64,000 bases of DNA from Balanoglossus misakiensis (taxonomy: Eukaryota; Hemichordata): assembly GCA_040954595.2 (NCBI GenBank), contig CM082597.2, positions 806,001-870,000 of the forward strand, in the 5' to 3' direction. Shown one piece after another: positions 39,001 through 54,148 of the stretch (positions are counted from its first letter, which is position 1; each line of letters begins with the position of its first letter). The position numbers and the translations under genes are program-made. Below the pieces are notes generated by a model that did not search any database, was not told where the DNA came from, and was given only the letters and a program-made list of their open reading frames with translations.

Positions 39001-42000
39001 TCATGGTTTTTGTCGAAAAACCGCGAATTTTCGAGTTGCCGAATTTCGCGATTTTCGGCCGATTTGAACATTTTTCATGGGTTAACCATCATGGTTTTTG
39101 TCGAAAAACCGTGAATTTTCGAGTTGCCGAATTTCGCGATTTTCGGCCGATTTGAACATTTTTCATGGGTTAACCATCATGGTTTTTGTCGAAAAACCGC
39201 GAATTTTCGAGTTGCCGAATTTCGAGATTTTCGGCCGATTTGAACATTTTTCATGGGTTAACCATCATGGTTTTTGTCGAAAAACCGCGAAATTTCGAGT
39301 TGCCGAATTTCGCGATTTTCGGCCGATTTGAACATTTTTCATGGGTTAACCATCATGGTTTTTGTCGAAAAACCGCGAATTTTCGAGTTGCCGAATTTCG
39401 CGATTTTCGGCCGATTTGAACATTTTTCATGGGTTAACCATCATGGTTTTTGTCGAAAAACCGCGAAATTTCGAGTTGCCGAATTTCGCTATTTTCGGCC
39501 GATTTGAACATTTTTCATGGGTTAACCATCATGGTTTTTGTCTAAAAACCGCGAATTTTCGAGTTGCCGAATTTCGCGATTTTCGGCCGATTTGAACATT
39601 TTTCATGGGTTAACCATCATGGTTTTTGTCGAAAAACCGCGAATTTTCGAGTTGCCGAATTTCGAGATTTTCGGCCGATTTGAACATTTTTCATGGGTTA
39701 ACCATCATGGTTTTTGTCGAAAAACCGCGAATTTTCGAGTTGCCGAATTTCGCGATTTTCGGCCGATTTGAACATTTTTCATGGGTTAACCATCATGGTT
39801 TTTGTCGAAAAACCGCGAATTTTCGAGTTGCCGAATTTCGAGATTTTCGGCCGATTTGAACATTTTTCATGGGTTAACCATCATGGTTTTTGTCGAAAAA
39901 CCGCGAATTTTCGAGTTGCCGAATTTCGAGATTTTCGGCCGATTTGAACATTTTTCATGGGTTAACCATCATGGTTTTTGTCGAAAAACCGCGAATTTTC
40001 GAGTTGCCGAATTTCGAGATTTTCGGCCGATTTGAACATTTTTCATGGGTTAACCATCATGGTTTTTGTCGAAAAACCGCGAATTTTCGAGTTGCCGAAT
40101 TTCGAGATTTTCGGCCGATTTGAACATTTTTCATGGGTTAACCATCATGGTTTTTGTCGAAAAACCGCGAATTTTCGAGTTGCCGAATTTCGAGATTTTC
40201 GGCCGATTTGAACATTTTTCATGGGTTAACCATCATGGTTTTTGTCGAAAAACCGCGAATTTTCGAGTTGCCGAATTTCGAGATTTTCGGCCGATTTGAA
40301 CATTTTTCATGGGTTAACCATCATGGTTTTTGTCGAAAAACCGCGAATTTTCGAGTTGCCGAATTTCGAGATTTTCGGCCGATTTGAACATTTTTCATGG
40401 GTTAACCATCATGGTTTTTGTCGAAAAACCGCGAATTTTCGAGTTGCCGAATTTCGCGATTTTCGGCCGATTTGAACATTTTTCATGGGTTAACCATCAT
40501 GGTTTTTGTCGAAAAACCGCGAATTTTCGAGTTGCCGAATTTCGCGATTTTCGGCCGATTTGAACATTTTTCATGGGTTAACCATCATAGTTTTTGTCAA
40601 AAAACCGCGAATTTTCGAGTTGCCGAATTTCGAGATTTTCGGCCGATTTGAACATTTTTCATGGGTTAACCATCATGGTTTTTGTCGAAAAACCGCGAAT
40701 TTTCGAGTTGCCGAATTTCGAGATTTTCGGCCGATTTGAACATTTTTCATGGGTTAACCATCATGGTTTTTGTCGAAAAACCGCGAATTTTCGAGTTGCC
40801 GAATTTCGAGATTTTCGGCCGATTTGAACATTTTTCATGGGTTAACCATCATGGTTTTTGTCGAAAAACCGCGAATTTTCGAGTTGCCGAATTTCGAGAT
40901 TTTCGGCCGATTTGAACATTTTTCATGGGTTAACCATCATGGTTTTTGTCGAAAAACCGCGAATTTTCGAGTTGCCGAATTTCGAGATTTTCGGCCGATT
41001 TGAACATTTTTCATGGGTTAACCATCATGGTTTTTGTCGAAAAACCGCGAATTTTCGAGTTGCCGAATTTCGCGATTTTCGGCCGATTTGAACATTTTTC
41101 ATGGGTTAACCATCATAGTTTTTGTCGAAAAACCGCGAATTTTCGAGTTGCCGAATTTCGAGATTTTCGGCCGATTTGAACATTTTTCATGGGTTAACCA
41201 TCATGGTTTTTGTCGAAAAACCGCGAATTTTCGAGTTGCCGAATTTCGAGATTTTCGGCCGATTTGAACATTTTTCATGGGTTAACCATCATGGTTTTTG
41301 TCGAAAAACCGCGAATTTTCGAGTTGCCGAATTTCGAGATTTTCGGCCGATTTGAACATTTTTCATGGGTTAACCATCATGGTTTTTGTCGAAAAACCGC
41401 GAATTTTCGAGTTGCCGAATTTCGAGATTTTCGGCCGATTTGAACATTTTTCATGGGTTAACCATCATGGTTTTTGTCGAAAAACCGCGAATTTTCGAGT
41501 TGCCGAATTTCGCGATTTTCGGCCGATTTGAACATTTTTCATGGGTTAACCATCATAGTTTTTGTCGAAAAACCGCGAATTTTCGAGTTGCCGAATTTCG
41601 AGATTTTCGGCCGATTTGAACATTTTTCATGGGTTAACCATCATGGTTTTTGTCGAAAAACCGCGAATTTTCGAGTTGCCGAATTTCGAGATTTTCGGCC
41701 GATTTGAACATTTTTCATGGGTTAACCATCATGGTTTTTGTCGAAAAACCGCGAATTTTCGAGTTGCCGAATTTCGAGATTTTCGGCCGATTTGAACATT
41801 TTTCATGGGTTAACCATCATGGTTTTTGTCGAAAAACCGCGAATTTTCGAGTTGCCGAATTTCGAGATTTTCGGCCGATTTGAACATTTTTCATGGGTTA
41901 ACCATCATGGTTTTTGTCGAAAAACCGCGAATTTTCGAGTTGCCGAATTTCGAGATTTTCGGCCGATTTGAACATTTTTCATGGGTTAACCATCATGGTT

Positions 42001-44785
42001 TTTGTCGAAAAACCGCGAATTTTCGAGTTGCCGAATTTCGCGATTTTCGGCCGATTTGAACATTTTTCATGGGTTAACCATCATGGTTTTTGTCGAAAAA
42101 CCGCGAATTTTCGAGTTGCCGAATTTCGAGATTTTCGGCCGATTTGAACATTTTTCATGGGTTAACCATCATGGTTTTTGTCGAAAAACCGCGAATTTTC
42201 GAGTTGCCGAATTTCGAGATTTTCGGCCGATTTGAACATTTTTCATGGGTTAACCATCATGGTTTTTGTCGAAAAACCGCGAATTTTCGAGTTGCCGAAT
42301 TTCGAGATTTTCGGCCGATTTGAACATTTTTCATGGGTTAACCATCATGGTTTTTGTCGAAAAACCGCGAATTTTCGAGTTGCCGAATTTCGAGATTTTC
42401 GGCCGATTTGAACATTTTTCATGGGTTAACATATCATGGTTTTTGTCGAAAAACCGCGAATTTTCGAGTTGCCGAATTTCGAGATTTTCGGCCGATTTGA
42501 ACATTTTTCATGGGTTAACCATCATGGTTTTTGTCGAAAAACCGCGAATTTTCGAGTTGCCGAATTTCGAGATTTTCGGCCGATTTGAACATTTTTCATG
42601 GGTTAACCATCATGGTTTTTGTCGAAAAACCGCGAATTTTCGAGTTGCCGAATTTCGAGATTTTCGGCCGATTTGAACATTTTTCATGGGTTAACCATCA
42701 TGGTTTTTGTCGAAAAACCGCGAATTTTCGAGTTGCCGAATTTCGAGATTTTCGGCCGATTTGAACATTTTTCATGGGTTAACCATCATGGTTTTTGTCG
42801 AAAAACCGCGAATTTTCGAGTTGCCGAATTTCGCGATTTTCGGCCGATTTGAACATTTTTCTTGGGTTAACCATCATGGTTTTTGTCGAAAAACCGCGAA
42901 TTTTCGAGTTGCCGAATTTCGAGATTTTCGGCCGATTTGAACATTTTTCATGGGTTAACCATCATGGTTTTTGTCGAAAAACCGCGAATTTTCGAGTTGC
43001 CGAATTTCGCGATTTTCGGCCGATTTGAACATTTTTCATGGGTTAACCATCATGGTTTTTGTCGAAAAACCGCGAATTTTCGAGTTGCCGAATTTCGCGA
43101 TTTTCGGCCGATTTGAACATTTTTCATGGGTTAACCATCATGGTTTTTGTCGAAAAACCGCGAATTTTCGAGTTGCCGAATTTCGCGATTTTCGGCCGAT
43201 TTGAACATTTTTCATGGGTTAACCATCATGGTTTTTGTCGAAAAACCGCGAATTTTCGAGTTGCCGAATTTCGCGATTTTCGGCCGATTTGAACATTTTT
43301 CATGGGTTAACCATCATGGTTTTTGTCGAAAAACCGCGAATTTTCGAGTTGCCGAATTTCGCGATTTTCGGCCGATTTGAACATTTTTCATGGGTTAACC
43401 ATCATGGTTTTTGTCGAAAAACCGCGAATTTTCGAGTTGCCGAATTTCGCGATTTTCGGCCGATTTGAACATTTTTCATGGGTTAACCATCATGGTTTTT
43501 GTCGAAAAACCGCGAATTTTCGAGTTGCCGAATTTCGAGATTTTCGGCCGATTTGAACATTTTTCATGGGTTAACCATCATGGTTTTTGTCGAAAAACCG
43601 CGAATTTTCGAGTTGCCGAATTTCGAGATTTTCGGCCGATTTGAACATTTTTCATGGGTTAACCATCATGGTTTTTGTCGAAAAACCGCGAATTTTCGAG
43701 TTGCCGAATTTCGAGATTTTCGGCCGATTTGAACATTTTTCATGGGTTAACCATCATGGTTTTTGTCGAAAAACCGCGAATTTTCGAGTTGCCGAATTTC
43801 GAGATTTTCGGCCGATTTGAACATTTTTCATGGGTTAACCATCATGGTTTTTGTCGAAAAACCGCGAATTTTCGAGTTGCCGAATTTCGAGATTTTCGGC
43901 CGATTTGAACATTTTTCATGGGTTAACCATCATGGTTTTTGTCGAAAAACCGCGAATTTTCGAGTTGCCGAATTTCGAGATTTTCGGCCGATTTGAACAT
44001 TTTTCATGGGTTAACCATCATGGTTTTTGTCGAAAAACCGCGAATTTTCGAGTTGCCGAATTTCGAGATTTTCGGCCGATTTGAACATTTTTCATGGGTT
44101 AACCATCATGGTTTTTGTCGAAAAACCGGCGAATTTTCGAGTTGCCGAATTTCGAGATTTTCGGCCGATTTGAACATTTTTCATGGGTTAACCATCATGG
44201 TTTTTGTCGAAAAACCGCGAATTTTCGAGTTGCCGAATTTCGAGATTTTCGGCCGATTTGAACATTTTTCATGGGTTAACCATCATGGTTTTTGTCGAAA
44301 AACCGCGAATTTTCGAGTTGCCGAATTTCGCGATTTTCGGCCGATTTGAACATTTTTCATGGGTTAACCATCATGGTTTTTGTCGAAAAACCGCGAATTT
44401 TCGAGTTGCCGAATTTCGCGATTTTCGGCCGATTTGAACATTTTTCATGGGTTAACCATCATGGTTTTTGTCGAAAAACCGCGAATTTTCGAGTTGCCGA
44501 ATTTCGCGATTTTCGGCCGATTTGAACATTTTTCATGGGTTAACCATCATGGTTTTTGTCGAAAAACCGCGAATTTTCGAGTTGCCGAATTTCGCGATTT
44601 TCGGCCGATTTGAACATTTTTCATGGGTTAACCATCATGGTTTTTGTCGAAAAACCGCGAATTTTCGAGTTGCCGAATTTCGAGATTTTCGGCCGATTTG
44701 AACATTTTTCATGGGTTAACCATCATGGTTTTTGTCGAAAAACCGCGAATTTTCGAGTTGCCGAATTTCGCGATTTTCGGCCGAT

Positions 44786-44885
44786 NNNNNNNNNNNNNNN
44801 NNNNNNNNNNNNNNNNNNNNNNNNNNNNNNNNNNNNNNNNNNNNNNNNNNNNNNNNNNNNNNNNNNNNNNNNNNNNNNNNNNNNN
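44786..44885. other. Assembly gap of 100 N inside the satellite
   Basis: Exactly 100 N are present, the usual placeholder for unknown size. The first monomer to the right is irregular (TACCATCCATGG, and ATGAGAACACATCTCATGGG in place of the usual ATTTGAACATTTTTCATGGG), suggesting low-quality contig ends. Confidence 0.97.
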
Positions 44886-47800
44886 TACCATCCATGGTTT
44901 TTGTCGAAAAACCGCGAATTTTCGAGTTGCCGAATTTCGCGATTTTCGGCCGATGAGAACACATCTCATGGGTTAACCATCATGGTTTTTGTCGAAAAAC
45001 CGCGAATTTTCGAGTTGCCGAATTTCGCGATTTTCGGCCGATTTGAACATTTTTCATGGGTTAACCATCATGGTTTTTTGTCGAAAAACCGCGAATTTTC
45101 GAGTTGCCGAATTTCGCGATTTTCGGCCGATTTGAACATTTTTCATGGGTTAACCATCATGGTTTTTGTCGAAAAACCGCGAATTTTCGAGTTGCCGAAT
45201 TTCGCGATTTTCGGCCGATTTGAACATTTTTCGTGGGTTAACCATCATGGTTTTTGTCGAAAAACCGCGAATTTTCGAGTTGCCGAATTTCGCGATTTTC
45301 GGCCGATTTGAACATTTTTCGTGGGTTAACCATCATGGTTTTTGTCGAAAAACCGCGAATTTTCGAGTTGCCGAATTTCGCGATTTTCGGCCGATTTGAA
45401 CATTTTTCGTGGGTTAACCATCATGGTTTTTGTCGAAAAACCGCGAATTTTCGAGTTGCCGAATTTCGCGATTTTCGGCCGATTTGAACATTTTTCGTGG
45501 GTTAACCATCATGGTTTTTGTCGAAAAACCGCGAATTTTCGAGTTGCCGAATTTCGCGATTTTCGGCCGATTTGAACATTTTTCATGGGTTAACCATCAT
45601 GGTTTTTGTCGAAAAACCGCGAATTTTCGAGTTGCCGAATTTCGCGATTTTCGGCCGATTTGAACATTTTTCATGGGTTAACCATCATGGTTTTTGTCGA
45701 AAAACCGCGAATTTTCGAGTTGCCGAATTTCGCGATTTTCGGCCGATTTGAACATTTTTCATGGGTTAACCATCATGGTTTTTGTCTAAAAACCGCGAAT
45801 TTTCGAGTTGCCGAATTTCGAGATTTTCGGCCGATTTGAACATTTTTCATGGGTTAACCATCATGGTTTTTGTCGAAAAACCGCGAATTTTCGAGTTGCC
45901 GAATTTCGAGATTTTCGGCCGATTTGAACATTTTTCATGGGTTAACCATCATGGTTTTTGTCGAAAAACCGCGAATTTTCGAGTTGCCGAATTTCGAGAT
46001 TTTCGGCCGATTTGAACATTTTTCATGGGTTAACCATCATGGTTTTTGTCGAAAAACCGCGAATTTTCGAGTTGCCGAATTTCGAGATTTTCGGCCGATT
46101 TGAACATTTTTCATGGGTTAACCATCATGGTTTTTGTCGAAAAACCGCGAATTTTCGAGTTGCCGAATTTCGAGATTTTCGGCCGATTTGAACATTTTTC
46201 ATGGGTTAACCATCATGGTTTTTGTCGAAAAACCGCGAATTTTCGAGTTGCCGAATTTCGAGATTTTCGGCCGATTTGAACATTTTTCATGGGTTAACCA
46301 TCATGGTTTTTGTCGAAAAACCGCGAATTTTCGAGTTGCCGAATTTCGAGATTTTCGGCCGATTTGAACATTTTTCATGGGTTAACCATCATGGTTTTTG
46401 TCGAAAAACCGCGAATTTTCGAGTTGCCGAATTTCGAGATTTTCGGCCGATTTGAACATTTTTCATGGGTTAACCATCATGGTTTTTGTCGAAAAACCGC
46501 GAATTTTCGAGTTGCCGAATTTCGAGATTTTCGGCCGATTTGAACATTTTTCATGGGTTAACCATCATGGTTTTTGTCGAAAAACCGCGAATTTTCGAGT
46601 TGCCGAATTTCGAGATTTTCGGCCGATTTGAACATTTTTCATGGGTTAACCATCATGGTTTTTGTCGAAAAACCGCGAATTTTCGAGTTGCCGAATTTCG
46701 AGATTTTCGGCCGATTTGAACATTTTCATGGGTTAACCATCATGGTTTTTGTCGAAAAACCGCGAATTTTCGAGTTGCCGAATTTCGAGATTTTCGGCCG
46801 ATTTGAACATTTTTCATGGGTTAACCATCATGGTTTTTGTCGAAAAACCGCGAATTTTCGAGTTGCCGAATTTCGAGATTTTCGGCCGATTTGAACATTT
46901 TTCATGGGTTAACCATCATGGTTTTTGTCGAAAAACCGCGAATTTTCGAGTTGCCGAATTTCGAGATTTTCGGCCGATTTGAACATTTTTCATGGGTTAA
47001 CCATCATGGTTTTTGTCGAAAAACCGCGAATTTTCGAGTTGCCGAATTTCGAGATTTTCGGCCGATTTGAACATTTTTCATGGGTTAACCATCATGGTTT
47101 TTGTCGAAAAACCGCGAATTTTCGAGTTGCCGAATTTCGAGATTTTCGGCCGATTTGAACATTTTTCATGGGTTAACCATCATGGTTTTTGTCGAAAAAC
47201 CGCGAATTTTCGAGTTGCCGAATTTCGAGATTTTCGGCCGATTTGAACATTTTTCATGGGTTAACCATCATGGTTTTTGTCGAAAAACCGCGAATTTTCG
47301 AGTTGCCGAATTTCGAGATTTTCGGCCGATTTGAACATTTTTCATGGGTTAACCATCATGGTTTTTGTCGAAAAACCGCGAATTTTCGAGTTGCCGAATT
47401 TCGCGATTTTCGGCCGATTTGAACATTTTTCATGGGTTAACCATCATGGTTTTTGTCGAAAAACCGCGAATTTTCGAGTTGCCGAATTTCGAGATTTTCG
47501 GCCGATTTGAACATTTTTCATGGGTTAACCATCATGGTTTTTGTCGAAAAACCGCGAATTTTCGAGTTGCCGAATTTCGCGATTTTCGGCCGATTTGAAC
47601 ATTTTTCATGGGTTAACCATCATGGTTTTTGTCGAAAAACCGCGAATTTTCGAGTTGCCGAATTTCGCGATTTTCGGCCGATTTGAACATTTTTTCATGG
47701 GTTAACCATCATGGTTTTTGTCGAAAAACCGCGAATTTTCGAGTTGCCGAATTTCGCGATTTTCGGCCGATTTGAACATTTTTCATGGGTTAACCATCAT

Positions 47801-50800
47801 GTTTTTGTCGAAAAACCGCGAATTTTCGAGTTGCCGAATTTCGCGATTTTCGGCCGATTTGAACATTTTTCATGGGTTAACCATCATGGTTTTTGTCGAA
47901 AAACCGCGAATTTTCGAGTTGCCGAATTTCGCGATTTTCGGCCGATTTGAACATTTTTCATGGGTTAACCATCATGGTTTTTGTCGAAAAACCGCGAATT
48001 TTCGAGTTGCCGAATTTCGAGATTTTCGGCCGATTTGAACATTTTTCATGGGTTAACCATCATGGTTTTTGTCGAAAAACCGCGAATTTTCGAGTTGCCG
48101 AATTTCGAGATTTTCGGCCGATTTGAACATTTTTCATGGGTTAACCATCATGGTTTTTGTCGAAAAACCGCGAATTTTCGAGTTGCCGAATTTCGAGATT
48201 TTCGGCCGATTTGAACATTTTTCATGGGTTAACCATCATGGTTTTTGTCGAAAAACCGCGAATTTTCGAGTTGCCGAATTTCGAGATTTTCGGCCGATTT
48301 GAACATTTTTCATGGGTTAACCATCATGGTTTTTGTCGAAAAACCGCGAATTTTCGAGTTGCCGAATTTCTAGATTTTCGGCCGATTTGAACATTTTTCA
48401 TGGGTTAACCATCATGGTTTTTGTCGAAAAACCGCGAATTTTCGAGTTGCCGAATTTCGAGATTTTCGGCCGATTTGAACATTTTTCATGGGTTAACCAT
48501 CATGGTTTTTGTCGAAAAACCGCGAATTTTCGAGTTGCCGAATTTCGAGATTTTCGGCCGATTTGAACATTTTTCATGGGTTAACCATCATGGTTTTTGT
48601 CGAAAAACCGCGAATTTTCGAGTTGCCGAATTTCGAGATTTTCGGCCGATTTGAACATTTTTCATGGGTTAACCATCATGGTTTTTGTCGAAAAACCGCG
48701 AATTTTCGAGTTGCCGAATTTCGCGATTTTCGGCCGATTTGAACATTTTTCATGGGTTAACCATCATGGTTTTTGTCGAAAACCGCGAATTTTCGAGTTG
48801 CCGAATTTCGAGATTTTCGGCCGATTTGAACATTTTTCATGGGTTAACCATCATGGTTTTTGTCGAAAAACCGCGAATTTTCGAGTTGCCGAATTTCGAG
48901 ATTTTCGGCCGATTTGAACATTTTTCATGGGTTAACCATCATGGTTTTTGTCGAAAAACCGCGAATTTTCGAGTTGCCGAATTTCGAGATTTTCGGCCGA
49001 TTTGAACATTTTTCATGGGTTAACCATCATGGTTTTTGTCGAAAAACCGCGAATTTTCGAGTTGCCGAATTTCGAGATTTTCGGCCGATTTGAACATTTT
49101 TCATGGGTTAACCATCATGGTTTTTGTCGAAAAACCGCGAATTTTCGAGTTGCCGATTTCGAGATTTTCGGCCGATTTGAACATTTTTCATGGGTTAACC
49201 ATCATGGTTTTTGTCGAAAAACCGCGAATTTTCGAGTTGCCGAATTTCGAGATTTTCGGCCGATTTGAACATTTTTCATGGGTTAACCATCATGGTTTTT
49301 GTCGAAAAACCGCGAATTTTCGAGTTGCCGAATTTCGCGATTTTCGGCCGATTTGAACATTTTTCATGGGTTAACCATCATGGTTTTTGTCGAAAAACCG
49401 CGAATTTTCGAGTTGCCGAATTTCGAGATTTTCGGCCGATTTGAACATTTTTCATGGGTTAACCATCATGGTTTTTGTCGAAAAACCGCGAATTTTCGAG
49501 TTGCCGAATTTCGCGATTTTCGGCCGATTTGAACATTTTTCATGGGTTAACCATCATGGTTTTTGTCGAAAAACCGCGAATTTTCGAGTTGCCGAATTTC
49601 GAGATTTTCGGCCGATTTGAACATTTTTCATGGGTTAACCATCATGGTTTTTGTCGAAAAACCGCGAATTTTCGAGTTGCCGGATTTTCGAGATTTTCGG
49701 CCGATTTGAACATTTTTCATGGGTTAACCATCATGGTTTTTGTCGAAAAACCGCGAATTTTCGAGTTGCCGAATTTCGAGATTTTCGGCCGATTTGAACA
49801 TTTTTCATGGGTTAACCATCATGGTTTTTGTCGAAAAACCGCGAATTTTCGAGTTGCCGAATTTCGAGATTTTCGGGCCGATTTGAACATTTTTCATGGG
49901 TTAACCATCATGGTTTTTGTCGAAAAACCGCGAATTTTCGAGTTGCCGAATTTCGAGATTTTCGGCCGATTTGAACATTTTTCATGGGTTAACCATCATG
50001 GTTTTTGTCGAAAAACCGCGAATTTTCGAGTTGCCGAATTTCGAGATTTTCGGCCGATTTGAACATTTTTCATGGGTTAACCATCATGGTTTTTGTCGAA
50101 AAACCGCGAATTTTCGAGTTGCCGAATTTCGAGATTTTCGGCCGATTTGAACATTTTTCATGGGTTAACCATCATGGTTTTTGTCGAAAAACCGCGAATT
50201 TTCGAGTTGCCGAATTTCGAGATTTTCGGCCGATTTGAACATTTTTCATGGGTTAACCATCATGGTTTTTGTCGAAAAACCGCGAATTTTCGAGTTGCCG
50301 AATTTCGAGATTTTCGGCCGATTTGAACATTTTTCATGGGTTAACCATCATGGTTTTTGTCGAAAAACCGCGAATTTTCGAGTTGCCGAATTTCGCGATT
50401 TTCGGCCGATTTGAACATTTTTCATGGGTTAACCATCATGGTTTTTGTCGAAAAACCGCGAATTTTCGAGTTGCCGAATTTCGCGATTTTCGGCCGATTT
50501 GAACATTTTTCATGGGTTAACCATCATGGTTTTTGTCGAAAAACCGCGAATTTTCGAGTTGCCGAATTTCGAGATTTTCGGCCGATTTGAACATTTTTCA
50601 TGGGTTAACCATCATGGTTTTTGTCGAAAAACCGCGAATTTTCGAGTTGCCGAATTTCGCGATTTTCGGCCGATTTGAACATTTTTCATGGGTTAACCAT
50701 CATGGTTTTTGTCGAAAAACCGCGAATTTTCGAGTTGCCGAATTTCGAGATTTTCGGCCGATTTGAACATTTTTCATGGGTTAACCATCATGGTTTTTGT

Positions 50801-53800
50801 CGAAAAACCGCGAATTTTCGAGTTGCCGAATTTCGAGATTTTCGGCCGATTTGAACATTTTTCATGGGTTAACCATCATGGTTTTTGTCGAAAAACCGCG
50901 AATTTTCGATTTGCCGAATTTCGAGATTTTCGGCCGATTTGAACATTTTTCATGGGTTAACCATCATGGTTTTTGTCGAAAACCGCGAATTTTCGAGTTG
51001 CCGAATTTCGAGATTTTCGGCCGATTTGAACATTTTTCATGGGTTAACCATCATGGTTTTTGTCGAAAAACCGCGAATTTTCGAGTTGCCGAATTTCGAG
51101 ATTTTCGGCCGATTTGAACATTTTTCATGGGTTAACCATCATGGTTTTTGTCGAAAAACCGCGAATTTTCGAGTTGCCGAATTTCGAGATTTTCGGCCGA
51201 TTTGAACATTTTTCATGGGTTAACCATCATGGTTTTTGTCGAAAAACCGCGAATTTTCGAGTTGCCGAATTTCGAGATTTTCGGCCGATTTGAACATTTT
51301 TCATGGGTTAACCATCATGGTTTTTGTCGAAAAACCGCGAATTTTCGAGTTGCCGAATTTCGAGATTTTCGGCCGATTTGAACATTTTTCATGGGTTAAC
51401 CATCATGGTTTTTGTCGAAAAACCGCGAATTTTCGAGTTGCCGAATTTCGAGATTTTCGGCCGATTTGAACATTTTTCATGGGTTAACCATCATGGTTTT
51501 TGTCGAAAAACCGCGAATTTTCGAGTTGCCGAATTTCGAGATTTTCGGCCGATTTGAACATTTTTCATGGGTTAACCATCATGGTTTTTGTCGAAAAACC
51601 GCGAATTTTCGAGTTGCCGAATTTCGAGATTTTCGGCCGATTTGAACATTTTTCATGGGTTAACCATCATGGTTTTTGTCGAAAAACCGCGAATTTTCGA
51701 GTTGCCGAATTTCGAGATTTTCGGCCGATTTGAACATTTTTCATGGGTTAACCATCATGGTTTTTGTCGAAAAACCGCGAATTTTCGAGTTGCCGAATTT
51801 CGAGATTTTCGGCCGATTTGAACATTTTTCATGGGTTAACCATCATGGTTTTTGTCGAAAAACCGCGAATTTTCGAGTTGCCGAATTTCGAGATTTTCGG
51901 CCGATTTGAACATTTTTCATGGGTTAACCATCATGGTTTTTGTCGAAAAACCGCGAATTTTCGAGTTGCCGAATTTCGAGATTTTCGGCCGATTTGAACA
52001 TTTTTCATGGGTTAACCATCATGGTTTTTGTCGAAAAACCGCGAATTTTCGAGTTGCCGAATTTCGAGATTTTCGGCCGATTTGAACATTTTTCATGGGT
52101 TAACCATCATGGTTTTTGTCGAAAAACCGCGAATTTTCGAGTTGCCGAATTTCGAGATTTTCGGCCGATTTGAACATTTTTCATGGGTTAACCATCATGG
52201 TTTTTGTCGAAAAACCGCGAATTTTCGAGTTGCCGAATTTCGAGATTTTCGGCCGATTTGAACATTTTTCATGGGTTAACCATCATGGTTTTTGTCGAAA
52301 AACCGCGAATTTTCGAGTTGCCGAATTTCGCGATTTTCGGCCGATTTGAACATTTTTCATAGGTTAACCATCATGGTTTTTGTCGAAAAACCGCGAATTT
52401 TCGAGTTGCCGAATTTCGCGATTTTCGGCCGATTTGAACATTTTTCATGGGTTAACCATCATGGTTTTTGTCGAAATACCGCGAATTTTCGAGTTGCCGA
52501 GTTTCGCGATTTTCGGCCGATTTGAACATTTTTCATGGGTTAACCATCATGGTTTTTGTCGAAAAACCGCGAATTTTCGAGTTGCCGATTTCGCGATTTT
52601 TCGGCCGATTTGAACATTTTTCATGGGTTAACCATCATGGTTTTTGTCGAAAAACCGCGAATTTTCGAGTTGCCGAATTTCGCGATTTTCGGCCGATTTG
52701 AACATTTTTCATGGGTTAACCATCATGGTTTTTGTCGAAAAACCGCGAAATTTCGAGTTGCCGAATTTCGCGATTTTCGGCCGATTTGAACATTTTTCAT
52801 GGGTTAACCATCATGGTTTTTGTCGAAAAACCGCGAATTTTCGAGTTGCCGAATTTCGCGATTTTCGGCCGATTTGAACATTTTTCATGGGTTAACCATC
52901 ATGGTTTTTGTCGAAAAACCGCGAAATTTCGAGTTGCCGAATTTCGCGATTTTCGGCCGATTTGAACATTTTTCATGGGTTAACCATCATGGTTTTTGTC
53001 GAAAAACCGCGAATTTTCGAGTTGCCGAATTTCGCGATTTTCGGCCGATTTGAACATTTTTCATGGGTTAACCATCATGGTTTTTGTCGAAAAACCGCGA
53101 ATTTTCGAGTTGCCGAATTTCGCGATTTTCGGCCGATTTGAACATTTTTCATGGGTTAACCATCATGGTTTTTGTCGAAAAACCGCGAATTTTCGAGTTG
53201 CCGAATTTCGCGATTTTCGGCCGATTTGAACATTTTTCATGGGTTAACCATCATGGTTTTTGTCGAAAAACCGCGAATTTTCGAGTTGCCGAATTTCGCG
53301 ATTTTCGGCCGATTTGAACATTTTTCATGGGTTAACCATCATGGTTTTTGTCGAAAAACCGCGAATTTTCGAGTTGCCGAATTTCGAGATTTTCGGCCGA
53401 TTTGAACATTTTTCATGGGTTAACCATCATGGTTTTTGTCGAAAAACCGCGAATTTTCGAGTTGCCGAATTTCGCGATTTCGGCCGATTTGAACATTTTT
53501 CATGGGTTAACCATCATGGTTTTTGTCGAAAAACCGCGAATTTTCGAGTTGCCGAATTTCGCGATTTTCGGCCGATTTGAACATTTTTCATGGGTTAACC
53601 ATCATGGTTTTTGTCGAAAAACCGCGAATTTTCGAGTTGCCGAATTTCGCTATTTTCGGCCGATTTGAACATTTTTCATGGGTTAACCATCATGGTTTTT
53701 GTCGAAAAACCGCGAATTTCGAGTTGCCGAATTTCGCTATTTTCGGCCGATTTGAACATTTTTCATGGGTTAACCATCATGGTTTTTGTCGAAAAACCGC

Positions 53801-54148
53801 GAATTTTTGAGTTGCCGAATTTCGAGATTTTCGGCCGATTTGAACATTTTTCATGGGTTAACCATCATGGTTTTTGTCGAAAAACCGCGAATTTTTGAGT
53901 TGCCGAATTTCGAGATTTTCGGCCGATTTGAACATTTTTCATGGGTTAACCATCATGGTTTTTGTCGAAAAACCGCGAATTTTCGAGTTGCCGAATTTCG
54001 AGATTTTCGGCCGATTTGAACATTTTTCATGGGTTAACCATCATGGTTTTTGTCGAAAAACCGCGAATTTTCGAGTTGCCGAATTTCGAGATTTTCGGCC
54101 GATTTGAACATTTTTCATGGGTTAACCATCATGGTTTTTGTCGAAAAA

